Below are positions 1 to 6,588 of a DNA stretch of 36,298 bases, piece by piece. Below the pieces are notes generated by a model, which ran no database searches, was not told the origin of the DNA, and saw nothing but the letters and a program-made list of their open reading frames with translations. Position numbers and translations under genes: made by a program. Location: contig NZ_JAQBOW010000023.1 of the NCBI RefSeq assembly GCF_028287845.1, positions 1-36,298 of the forward strand, in the 5' to 3' direction. The stretch is from Mucilaginibacter sp. (GTDB lineage: Bacteria; Bacteroidota; Bacteroidia; Sphingobacteriales; Sphingobacteriaceae). Each line of letters opens with the position of its first letter. The stretch's first letter is position 1.

Positions 1-437
1 ATGATGATAAATTGCCTGAGCTAATGAAACTTTCGCCGGTTAAAATTATGGCAGATGAAAGCGTTTATAATCACCATGATGCCTGCAAGCAGATAGAAAG
101 CGGTTCATGCCATTATGTTAACATAAAAATGGCCAAAGCAGGCGGAATATATGAAGCAAAGCAGATACATGACCTGGCCGCCAAAAAAGGTATCCCCTGT
201 ATGATGGGAGGTATGCTGGAAAGCCGTATTGCGCTAAGCTCAAAACTGCATTTTGTTTACAGTAGTCCTAATATTAAATTCTATGATATGGATACCTGTA
301 TGCTGGGCCATTTAATAGACCCATGCGTTGGTGGTGTTACTTATGATGGCTATTTCTTAAATATAAGTGATGCACCAGGAATAGGGGCGGACGCGGATGA
401 TAAGTTTTTAGAGAAGTGTGAAAAATTTGTGATTTAA
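1..437 (+). CDS. Dipeptide epimerase (enolase superfamily), 3' part only
   Basis: The reading frame is open from the first bases (first whole codon at 3), so the gene begins before the window; the internal TTG and ATG codons are not the true start. The visible 145 residues are the C-terminal barrel part of a muconate-lactonizing/dipeptide-epimerase-type enolase-superfamily enzyme. The motif IMADES supplies the third metal-binding Asp. NIKMAKAGGI supplies the Lys that acts as one of the two acid/base residues. GGMLESRIA follows as in L-Ala-D/L-Glu epimerases. The first half, with the KxK motif and two other metal ligands, is missing. In this family the usual role is epimerising L-Ala-D-Glu from murein to L-Ala-L-Glu. 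The convergent neighbour is a dipeptidase, which fits dipeptide salvage, but exact substrate specificity cannot be read from this fragment. Confidence 0.85.
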   Translation, partial: DDKLPELMKLSPVKIMADESVYNHHDACKQIESGSCHYVNIKMAKAGGIYEAKQIHDLAAKKGIPCMMGGMLESRIALSSKLHFVYSSPNIKFYDMDTCMLGHLIDPCVGGVTYDGYFLNISDAPGIGADADDKFLEKCEKFVI

Positions 438-448
438 AGATTGAAGAA

Positions 449-496
449 TAGAGATTAAAGATTAGTTTCCATAATACACCTAATCTTTAATCTCTA
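449..496. terminator. Perfect 17-bp hairpin between convergent genes, probable bidirectional terminator
   Basis: TAGAGATTAAAGATTAG at 449-465 and its exact reverse complement at 480-496 enclose a 14-nt loop. The hairpin lies in the 70-bp gap between the stops of the epimerase and the M20 dipeptidase. It is AT-rich and lacks a long T tract, so its strength as an intrinsic terminator is uncertain. Short extra copies of the arm flank it, at about 434-442 and 500-508. Confidence 0.55.
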
Positions 497-507
497 ACAA
501 CTAATCT

Positions 508-1908
508 TTACCTGCTCAATTCCGCAAAATACTTATGAAACAATGGTATGGTTTCTATCCCTTTGTAATAATTAAAAATATCATACTTCTCGTTAGGCGA
601 GTGTAGCGCGTCACTATCCAGGCCAAAACCCATTAATACAGTTTTTATACCTAATTCTGCTTCAAATAAAGAAACAATAGGTATGCTGCCGCCACCGCGT
701 GTAGGTATCGGCGCTTTACCAAATGATTCTGTTATAGCTAACTGTGCTGCCTTGTAAGCTATGCTATCTGTAGGCGTTACAGCAGGTTCGCCGCCATGAT
801 GCGGTGTAACTTTTACTTTTACTGATGCCGGGGCTATCTTTAAAAAATGATCGGTAAAAAGTTGTGTAATTTTCTCAGAACCCTGGTTAGGTACCAAACG
901 CATAGAAATTTTTGCACTTGCTTTTGATGGTAATACGGTTTTTGCGCCTTCGCCAATGTAGCCACCCCAAATGCCGTTCACCTCCAAAGTAGGGCGGGTG
1001 CCGGTTCGCTCAAAAGTGGTATAGCCTTTTTCGCCCCATAGCTCGGTAACATCCAGGTCTTTTTTATATTCTTCTTCGTTATATGGGGCGGCGTTTAGTT
1101 CTTTACGCTCGGCATCTGTCAGTGCAATTACCTCATCGTAAAAGCCAGGTATCGCAACATGGTTATTCTCATCATGTAAAGAAGCAATCATTTTAGCCAA
1201 TATAGTGGCGGGGTTGGCTACCGCGCCCCCGTATACACCCGAATGCAGATCACGATTTGGGCCGGTAACTTCAACTTCCAGATAGGATAGGCCACGCAAA
1301 CCGGTTTCAAGCGACGGGTGTTCCATACTTATCATTGAGGTATCAGATATCAGCACCACATCAGCTTTCAGCTTTTCTTTATTTCCCTTTACAAATATAC
1401 CCAGGTTGTTAGATCCAACTTCCTCTTCGCCTTCTATCATGAATTTGATATTACAAGGCAGTGTGTCGTTTTGCATCATCAACTCAAAAGCTTTTACATG
1501 CATATAAAACTGACCCTTATCATCACAGGCACCACGCGCATATATTTTACCATCGCGTATTGTTGGTTCAAAAGGCGGTGTTTTCCATAGTTCCAACGGA
1601 TCGGGTGGCTGCACATCGTAATGACCGTAAACTAAAACGGTTGGTTTAGATGGGTGAATTATTTTTTCGCCATAAACAATAGGATAGCCTGCAGTTTGGC
1701 AAATTTCAACATTGTCAGCACCCGCCTCGCTTAGTTTTTTTGCCACATAATCAGCAGTTTTTAATACGTCAGGTTTATATTTTGGGTCGGCACTAACCGA
1801 TGGGAAACGCAATAATTCAAAAAGTTCATCTAACAAACGTTGTTTGTGTTGCTCTATATATTGTTTTATATCCTGCATTGCTTTCAATTTTGAACAAATA
1901 TAACTCAT
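508..1908 (-). CDS. M20 family dipeptidase (ArgE/DapE/CPG2-type metallopeptidase)
   Basis: A 466-residue protein with the full M20 signature. GHYDVQPP gives the first metal His (H96) and Asp (D98). ARGACDDKG gives the bridging Asp (about D129). EGEEEVGS gives the catalytic and metal Glu pair (about E161/E162). DALHSPNE near the C-terminus gives the last His. Length and order match the cytosolic dipeptidases of the PepV/CNDP type, which remove the N-terminal residue of dipeptides using two zinc ions. No signal peptide is seen, so it should be cytoplasmic. The chosen start gives a ten-residue N-terminal extension with a Cys; an ATG at residue 11 (MQDIKQY, position 1878) is a plausible alternative start and better fits the family. 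It faces the epimerase. Confidence 0.9.
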   Translation of the reverse strand: MSYICSKLKAMQDIKQYIEQHKQRLLDELFELLRFPSVSADPKYKPDVLKTADYVAKKLSEAGADNVEICQTAGYPIVYGEKIIHPSKPTVLVYGHYDVQPPDPLELWKTPPFEPTIRDGKIYARGACDDKGQFYMHVKAFELMMQNDTLPCNIKFMIEGEEEVGSNNLGIFVKGNKEKLKADVVLISDTSMISMEHPSLETGLRGLSYLEVEVTGPNRDLHSGVYGGAVANPATILAKMIASLHDENNHVAIPGFYDEVIALTDAERKELNAAPYNEEEYKKDLDVTELWGEKGYTTFERTGTRPTLEVNGIWGGYIGEGAKTVLPSKASAKISMRLVPNQGSEKITQLFTDHFLKIAPASVKVKVTPHHGGEPAVTPTDSIAYKAAQLAITESFGKAPIPTRGGGSIPIVSLFEAELGIKTVLMGFGLDSDALHSPNEKYDIFNYYKGIETIPLFHKYFAELSR

Positions 1909-2055
1909 GTTTATAAAAGAACAGGAGGATATTGATATTTAGACTTATAAGTCAGATAATTGCAATTATACATTTGGTTAATAAATACTTAGCATGGGTT
2001 AATGTATTTGATTGAACGTTTATATATATTTACATGTTGATTTTAATTGTAATAA

Positions 2056-3006
2056 ATGAGTTATCGTAAGATAATTTTTCTTTCATTTATTCTTTCCATT
2101 TTGTTTTTCTCCGGTTACGCACAGATTCCTAGTTGCAGTGCTGCCGCTAAATTTTATGGTAAGGATAGTATTAATGTAACTACTTTCGGAGCGAGTACTG
2201 TAGCCGGCGTTGGTGGTTTTTCTTTCCAGACGGATTTATTGAACAATATTGAAGCATGTTATACCGGTGAGATTGTTAGTGTTACCACAAACGGTGTTGC
2301 TGGCGAAACAACAACACAGGGTTTAGTAAGATTTCCGGCAGCCATTGCCGGGCGTACAGGTTTTGTATTGATATTAATGGGATCGAATGACGCGTTGAGT
2401 TTGGCCGCTCAGAAATTTAAAATTAGCGATACTGAAATGAATATGCGGTATTATATAGAAACATCATTAAAGCACAACCTTATACCTATAATAGGTACTA
2501 TACAATTTTTTAATGATAAAAATAATCAAACCTATAAAACGGCAAATTTATACGTAAACCAAATAAATGCCTTATATAAAAGATTGGTGGCTGAGTATCA
2601 TATTTACCTTGCAGACATAAACCGGGCGTTGGGACGTGATTTTACCTTGTATCAGGATTACGTGCATCCCAATGCTGCGGGATATAAATTAATAAGTTAT
2701 GTATGGTTTGATGCAATTAATCGGGCAATTGATGATAAATTGTTGGTTATAGGCCTAAACCAAAATTACCCTAATCCTTCTATAGACCGTACTACTATCG
2801 GGTTCAGCTTATCGCAGGCAGGGCATGTGCAGATAAATTTGTATAATATGACCGGGAGGCTAATTAAAAATATATATGACTCTTATCAAAATGCCGGTTA
2901 TAGAATTATTAGTGTCCCTTTAAATAATCTTGATCCGGGTGTATATATATATACTATGCAGGTTGGTGGGCAGTTATTGAGCAAAAAAATGATAGTTACC
3001 CGGTAA
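2056..3006 (+). CDS. Secreted SGNH/GDSL hydrolase with T9SS C-terminal sorting domain
   Basis: A 316-residue protein. Residues 1-22 form a Sec signal peptide ending in GYAQ. The SGNH fold follows: TTFGAST (block I Ser, S47), GSND (block III Asn, N111), and DYVHP (Asp201 and His204 of the catalytic pair). Residues 230-316 match a type IX secretion sorting domain (TIGR04183 type): it starts with LNQNYPNPS, has a PGVYIYTMQ strand and ends in KKMIVTR. This implies export across the outer membrane and removal or anchoring of the tail. Substrates of such GDSL enzymes are esters or acetyl groups on lipids or polysaccharides; none can be chosen here. The stop codon abuts the stop of the convergent peptide gene with no spacer. 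Confidence 0.88.
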   Translation: MSYRKIIFLSFILSILFFSGYAQIPSCSAAAKFYGKDSINVTTFGASTVAGVGGFSFQTDLLNNIEACYTGEIVSVTTNGVAGETTTQGLVRFPAAIAGRTGFVLILMGSNDALSLAAQKFKISDTEMNMRYYIETSLKHNLIPIIGTIQFFNDKNNQTYKTANLYVNQINALYKRLVAEYHIYLADINRALGRDFTLYQDYVHPNAAGYKLISYVWFDAINRAIDDKLLVIGLNQNYPNPSIDRTTIGFSLSQAGHVQINLYNMTGRLIKNIYDSYQNAGYRIISVPLNNLDPGVYIYTMQVGGQLLSKKMIVTR

Positions 3007-3174
3007 TTAATCAGCAGTAGCTAATATTACATTGGCGCTTTGGGTAGTTGCTTTGCTATCCAAATTTTCTACTTTCACTTTTACTTCTTCTGTTTTATTT
3101 TCTTTCCTGGTTAATGAAAATGCAGTTAACCCTGTTGTTAAAACTATCCCGACTATTATTACTGTTTTTTTCAT
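3007..3174 (-). CDS. Small exported peptide precursor ending in VILATAD
   Basis: A 55-codon gene: ATG at 3174, stop TAA at 3009-3007. It starts MKKTVIIVGIVLTTGLTAFS, a basic N-terminus plus a hydrophobic stretch typical of a Sec signal or anchor. A Lys/Glu-rich charged middle (residues 23-40) follows, and the end is ANVILATAD. The last five residues are identical to the ends of the two other small genes at 3932-4078 and 4134-4280, and related to the repeat units of the two genes between them. It is the last gene of a five-gene minus-strand run, 35 nt after the repeat gene upstream. No known family was recognised. Unlike the other four, no Lys/Arg directly precedes the final heptapeptide here; the nearest Lys is 14 residues from the end. 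Confidence 0.75.
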   Translation of the reverse strand: MKKTVIIVGIVLTTGLTAFSLTRKENKTEEVKVKVENLDSKATTQSANVILATAD

Positions 3175-3209
3175 GGTGTTAATTTTTGTAATGGTTAATG
3201 TTGTTTTAA

Positions 3210-3536
3210 TTAAAATCTATCAGCAGTACCCAGTGTATTTTTTTCGCCATTTCTATCAGCAGTGCCCAGTGTATTTTTTTCGCCATTTCTGTCAGCAGTA
3301 CCTAAAGTATTTTTTTCGCCTCTATCAGCAGTACCCAGTGTATTTTTTTCACCATTTCTGTCAGCAGTACCCAAAGTGTTTTTTTCACCAGATCTGTCAG
3401 CAGTACCCAAAGTGTTTTTTTCGCCATTTCTGTCAGCAGTACCCAAAGTGTTTTTTTCAATAGTGGTAGTTGCAGCAAAAGAAGTAGCTATGCTTGTAGA
3501 GAATATAATTGCAATTGCGATGATTAATTTTTTCAT
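3210..3536 (-). CDS. Exported repeat protein, seven EKNTLGTADRNG-type units (polyprotein-like peptide precursor)
   Basis: 108 residues. Residues 1-21 (MKKLIIAIAIIFSTSIATSF plus A) form a clear Sec signal peptide. After five residues (ATTTI) the whole remainder is seven tandem units of EKNTLGTADRNG. The third residue pair varies slightly (RSG once), one unit is a residue short (ADRG), and the last is cut to EKNTLGTADRF. Each unit puts Lys before NTLGTAD and Arg after it, so trypsin-like cleavage would release NTLGTADR and NGEK. The organisation resembles multi-copy pheromone precursors such as yeast alpha-factor; that is an analogy, not homology. An alternative is a structural or ion-binding low-complexity protein. 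The paralogue at 3604-3861 shares the signal peptide at DNA level. Confidence 0.82.
   Translation of the reverse strand: MKKLIIAIAIIFSTSIATSFAATTTIEKNTLGTADRNGEKNTLGTADRSGEKNTLGTADRNGEKNTLGTADRGEKNTLGTADRNGEKNTLGTADRNGEKNTLGTADRF
3213..3458 (-). repeat. 36-bp in-frame tandem repeat, seven units
   Basis: Seven nearly identical 36-bp units encode the repeat region of the 108-residue precursor. One unit is 33 bp and the last is 33 bp. Units differ mainly at silent sites (GAT/GAC, TTG/TTA, GGC/GGT), so the amino-acid unit is more conserved than the DNA. Copy number is likely to vary by slippage or recombination with the five-unit array at 3607-3783. Confidence 0.9.
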
Positions 3537-3603
3537 GATTTGTATAGTTTATAATGTCTTGGTTAGTAATTTGTTAGTTAAGTTTATTAATTTCTTTATG
3601 GAG

Positions 3604-3861
3604 TTAGAATCTGTCAGCAGTACCCAGTGTATTTTTTTCACCATTTCTGTCAGCAGTACCCAGTGTATTTTTTTCGCCATTTCTATCGGCAGTACCCAAA
3701 GTATTTTTTTCGCCATTTCTATCGGCAGTACCCAGTGTATTTTTTTCGCCATTTCTATCAGCAGTACCTAAAGTGTTTTTTTCGCCTGAAGTTGAAGCAG
3801 CAAAAGATGTAGCGATGCTTGTAGAGAATATAATAGCCGTAGCAATAATTAATTTTTTCAT
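3604..3861 (-). CDS. Exported repeat protein, five EKNTLGTADRNG-type units
   Basis: 85 residues: the same 21-residue signal peptide as the neighbour (one or two substitutions), a linker ASTSG, then four full EKNTLGTADRNG units and a final EKNTLGTADRF. It is a recent duplicate of 3210-3536: the signal-peptide DNA, ATG context and repeat units are all near-identical, while the linker differs. The gap to the downstream paralogue is 67 nt and to the upstream small gene 70 nt, all on the same strand, so a single transcript is likely. Each unit has Lys before and Arg after NTLGTAD. Function unknown; see the locus-level finding. Confidence 0.82.
   Translation of the reverse strand: MKKLIIATAIIFSTSIATSFAASTSGEKNTLGTADRNGEKNTLGTADRNGEKNTLGTADRNGEKNTLGTADRNGEKNTLGTADRF
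3607..3783 (-). repeat. 36-bp in-frame tandem repeat, five units
   Basis: Five units of the same 36-bp repeat as at 3213-3458, the last one 33 bp. The two arrays together with the shared signal-peptide sequence give long direct homology in cis, so deletion or unequal exchange between them is expected. Confidence 0.9.
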
Positions 3862-3931
3862 GATTGTATATTTTATATGTGGGTTTTTGATTTGTATTTA
3901 TAAGTTTTATTAATATTTATTTTGTAATTGA

Positions 3932-4078
3932 TTAATCGGCTGTAGCTAAAACAGTCCTGCTGTTAATCATAACTTTAGCTAATTGTACCGAAGTGGTTTT
4001 TGCCGGTGTTGTTGTTTTTATAAGAGATAATAATCCAACTGATAAAACGATTGCTGCTGTAAGGATTGCTTTTAACAT
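3932..4078 (-). CDS. Small exported peptide precursor ending in SRTVLATAD
   Basis: 48 residues, ATG at 4078. A longer open frame reaches 4243, but the upstream part overlaps the next small gene, and the MLKAILTAAIVLSVGLLSLI start gives a proper signal/anchor segment, so the internal ATG is preferred. After the hydrophobic stretch (residues 3-20) comes a Thr/Lys-rich linker, and the end is INSRTVLATAD. An Arg directly precedes the final heptapeptide TVLATAD, which matches SILATAD at the end of the next gene and the NTLGTAD repeat units, each of which follows a Lys. It lies 55 nt downstream of the 4134-4280 gene and 70 nt upstream of the five-unit repeat gene. Unrecognised family. Confidence 0.78.
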   Translation of the reverse strand: MLKAILTAAIVLSVGLLSLIKTTTPAKTTSVQLAKVMINSRTVLATAD

Positions 4079-4133
4079 GATATTTATTTTTAATATTAGG
4101 TGATAGTTAAATTGATATAGGATATGTTTTAAA

Positions 4134-4280
4134 TTAATCAGCAGTTGCCAATATGCTCTTTGATGAAAAAGGATTATTGTAAAATACCACTGAATTTGAC
4201 CGGAGATTATCCTTTTTTGCGCATGATGAAAGTATGCTAACAAATAGGATGATGATGGTTGTTAAAATGATATTTTTCAT
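4134..4280 (-). CDS. Small lipoprotein peptide precursor ending in SKSILATAD
   Basis: 48 residues, ATG at 4280, TAA at 4136-4134. Residues 1-20 are MKNIILTTIIILFVSILSSC, a lipoprotein signal with LSSC lipobox (Cys20), followed by AKKDN. The mature part would be only 29 residues and ends FSSKSILATAD, with a Lys directly before the heptapeptide SILATAD. It is the promoter-proximal gene of the five-gene run. The lipoprotein signal suggests the peptide is delivered to the periplasm or outer membrane and could be freed by proteolysis after Lys. Lipoprotein signal peptides serve as pheromone sources in enterococci, but here the conserved part is the C-terminus, not the signal peptide. Unrecognised family. 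Confidence 0.78.
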   Translation of the reverse strand: MKNIILTTIIILFVSILSSCAKKDNLRSNSVVFYNNPFSSKSILATAD

Positions 4281-4666
4281 AATTCTTATTTTTTTAAGTT
4301 AGTAATAAATTTAATTTATTAATGATTATGTGCATTAATTAATAGTTAATAATAATTGCATATTTATATGTTTTGCGTTTGCAACTATGCCGTTTTTATC
4401 AGCCGCTCAATTATTAATTTTCCGTACTTTTCCTTTTTATTTTTTCAGTATAATTTTAATTGTTTAATAAATAATTAATATTAATTCTATATTTTAGTTA
4501 TTTGATATTCAAACACTTATATATGCAAATATAAATAGGTTTTGTTAATTACAAAGAAAACCTGGAAAAAGTTTTCAACACTAAATAAATACTTTTTTTA
4601 CTGAATGGAAAAATATATAATGTATTATTTATAACTTTCACCATAATTAAACGTAAATAGTGATTA
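4281..4666. promoter_or_regulatory. AT-rich divergent spacer between peptide genes and TPR gene
   Basis: 386 bp with no convincing gene on either strand. It separates the start of the minus-strand peptide run (4280) from the plus-strand TPR gene (4667), so it must hold both promoters. It is very AT-rich. A weak inverted repeat AGGTTTT (4537-4543) / AAAACCT (4557-4563) and GAAAAAGTTTTC near 4565-4576 are visible. I could not place a confident Bacteroidota promoter (TTTG / TAnnTTTG) on either strand. Confidence 0.45.
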
Positions 4667-6094
4667 ATGAGGAAAATCTACGCAGTTTTATTTTTTATAT
4701 TGGGTACTATTACTGCATACGCAAATGATATAAAGGATGGTACCGGAAAAGACACAAGCGAGGTTATTGCATTAAATAAAAACGGGTATGATAATAGATT
4801 AACTAACCCTAAAGAAACCGTAGCGGATGCAAATCGTGCCTTAGCAATGGCTTTAAAGCTTGATTATAAAGGAGGAATTGCAGAAGCTTATCGTATAAAA
4901 GGTATTGGTGAGTATTATTTAAACAGGCCGGATAGTGCTTTGAACCGGTATTATGATGCTTTAAATCAATACGAACTGATAAAAGATGAACGTGGAAAAG
5001 CTAAAGTTTTTAATAATATAGGCAACCTCTATCAAATGGTTGATTATGAAAAGGCTTTAGGCTATTTCAATTCGGCCCTTGTAATTGCTCAAAAATATAA
5101 CGATGCTTCTTTGATCGCTTCCCTGTATTTAAACATAGGGAATATTTATAACAGGAAGAATATGTTTAATAATGCTTTAAACTATTATAATAAGAGTTAC
5201 GAATTATTTACCAAACTAAATAATACTACAATTTTAGTTCAGTGCCTGGAAGATCTGGGGGTTATTTACTATAATCAACGTGATTTTATTAAAGCTAAGA
5301 AATACCTGATTGATGCTCATGATAAGGCAAAAAATTTGGATATGAATTCGTCTGTAGCTGCTATTAACTTAACGTTGACAGATCTCTATGTATCTGAAGG
5401 TAATTTTAAAGAAGCTGAAAAATATTTAGAAGAAGGCAGAAACTATTCTATGCGAATACATAATGAGAAAGACATATATGATTATAAGCACACCGCTTAT
5501 GAAATGGAACTTAAGCGGAAAAATTATAAAGCAGCTTTAAACTATTTGATCAATATTTACCAGGAAGATAGTACCAGCTACCGGTCAAACGTATCAACTA
5601 AGTTGACTTTTATAAAAAAAGAAAAAGACCGTGAACTGCAAGCTGTTCAGGATCAAAAAAAGGCAGAACTTACACGTGTTATATTTTGGTCGATAACAAC
5701 AACAGCGGGACTATTGGTAGTTGTTATTGTTTTGCTGGTAGGCAGTGTAAAACGTAAAGCTACAACCAATGCACAACTGCAAGAGTTAAACAATGAGATA
5801 TCCCGGCAAAAAGATAACCTTGACAGGATAAACCATCACCTGGAAGAAATAATTGACGAACGAACGAAGGACCTGCAGGTAAAAAATAAAAAGCTTTCTG
5901 AATATTCATCCTACCTGTCTCATCAAATACGTGGCCCTATAGCTACACTCAAAGGTTTAATGAATTTAGAAAAAGAAGGGTTAGTTGATAAGCAGGAGTG
6001 TATTGACATGATGGATAAGTGCGTATCAGAAATTGATGAGAAAATAATAGAAATGAGCGACATGCTTCATGATCCGGGAAAAACAGGGTTCTAA
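4667..6094 (+). CDS. Periplasmic TPR domain + TM helix + HisKA-like helix, no ATPase domain
   Basis: 475 residues. Residues 1-19 are a signal peptide (ending TAYA). Residues about 70-300 form about six TPR units (for example AEAYRIKGIGEYYLNRPDSA and the LYLNIGNIYNRKN stretch). Residues about 337-362 form one transmembrane helix, then a coiled coil (about 365-410). YLSHQIRGPIATLKGL is an H-box of the HisKA type with candidate phospho-accepting His419. A second helix of the dimerization hairpin follows and the protein stops after LHDPGKTGF. Bacteroidota TPR sensor kinases normally continue into a HATPase_c domain with N, G1 and G2 boxes; none follows here in any frame. It may act as a phosphotransfer or dimer partner for another kinase, or be a truncated kinase. 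Topology puts the TPR part in the periplasm, where the neighbouring exported peptides would be. Confidence 0.83.
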   Translation: MRKIYAVLFFILGTITAYANDIKDGTGKDTSEVIALNKNGYDNRLTNPKETVADANRALAMALKLDYKGGIAEAYRIKGIGEYYLNRPDSALNRYYDALNQYELIKDERGKAKVFNNIGNLYQMVDYEKALGYFNSALVIAQKYNDASLIASLYLNIGNIYNRKNMFNNALNYYNKSYELFTKLNNTTILVQCLEDLGVIYYNQRDFIKAKKYLIDAHDKAKNLDMNSSVAAINLTLTDLYVSEGNFKEAEKYLEEGRNYSMRIHNEKDIYDYKHTAYEMELKRKNYKAALNYLINIYQEDSTSYRSNVSTKLTFIKKEKDRELQAVQDQKKAELTRVIFWSITTTAGLLVVVIVLLVGSVKRKATTNAQLQELNNEISRQKDNLDRINHHLEEIIDERTKDLQVKNKKLSEYSSYLSHQIRGPIATLKGLMNLEKEGLVDKQECIDMMDKCVSEIDEKIIEMSDMLHDPGKTGF

Positions 6095-6098
6095 AATA

Positions 6099-6392
6099 TT
6101 ATCCTGTTAATGGTAATGTTGAATGTATTTGAGCCTCCAGTAATCCTAAATACATACAGTACCTGGATATCATTTGAAGAACTAATATTTGGCGATGTTT
6201 TTTGTAGCCTTGAGTTTCAAAAGCCAAAGTTTGTTGTCCCCCTGTAACAAAAAATCTTACTTCTCCTTTACGCGGTTTAATACTTGGCCTTAATATATCA
6301 AACGCTTTAACTTTTAATTTACTCTTTGAGTCATGAACAGTACCGGCAGTTAAACTCTCGGTTTTTGAAATTGATATCATGTAGTTATCCAT
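6099..6392 (-). CDS. Unknown small protein, possibly frameshifted near its C-terminus
   Basis: 97 residues, no signal peptide, not recognised. The first about 65 residues have normal composition and codon use (basic SKSKLKVKAFDILRPSIKPR, then VRFFVTGGQQTLAFETQGYK). After a run of six A on the coding strand (six T at 6198-6203) the annotated frame turns into a less protein-like tail. The alternative frame gives KTSPNISSSNDIQVLYVF and ends NITINRIIF at a TAG at 6091-6093, which looks like a natural beta-rich C-terminus. A one-base indel in the homopolymer would join them. The alternative end would overlap the stop of the convergent TPR gene by a few bases. Confidence 0.5.
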   Translation of the reverse strand: MDNYMISISKTESLTAGTVHDSKSKLKVKAFDILRPSIKPRKGEVRFFVTGGQQTLAFETQGYKKHRQILVLQMISRYCMYLGLLEAQIHSTLPLTG

Positions 6393-6588
6393 AGTAAATT
6401 TAAAATTATAAACCTTTGTTATTTTACTCCAAAATATTAATTATTAAATCGCGGAAAAAACTAAGCAGGTTTTGTATATTTAAGTATGTGTAAATAACTT
6501 TTAATAAAATTGTTTAATTTTTAGTAAAATTTTTAAGTATGAATTATTAATTAGAATACACAGTGTCATGTTTATTGAACGGTTTGGT

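Noticed and set aside
3032..3771. Plus-strand open frames of 143 and 169 codons over the repeat arrays
   Set aside because: They are antisense shadows of the repeat genes (Phe/Ser/Val- or Gln/Tyr/Phe-rich repeats), have no start context, and the minus-strand genes have signal peptides and a shared product signature.
3213..3783. CRISPR-like array (about 36-bp repeats, two blocks)
   Set aside because: The 36-bp period is a coding repeat: units follow each other without unique spacers, stay in frame after signal peptides, and vary mainly at third codon positions. No cas gene is near.
3932..4243. 103-codon version of the 3932-4078 gene
   Set aside because: The N-terminal extension overlaps the 4134-4280 lipoprotein gene in another frame; the internal ATG at 4078 gives a proper export signal.
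3007..4280. Double-glycine-leader RiPP or lanthipeptide cluster
   Set aside because: The precursors have Sec or lipoprotein signals, no GG leader, almost no Cys or Ser/Thr core pattern, and no modification enzyme (LanB/LanM, ATP-grasp, radical SAM) is nearby.
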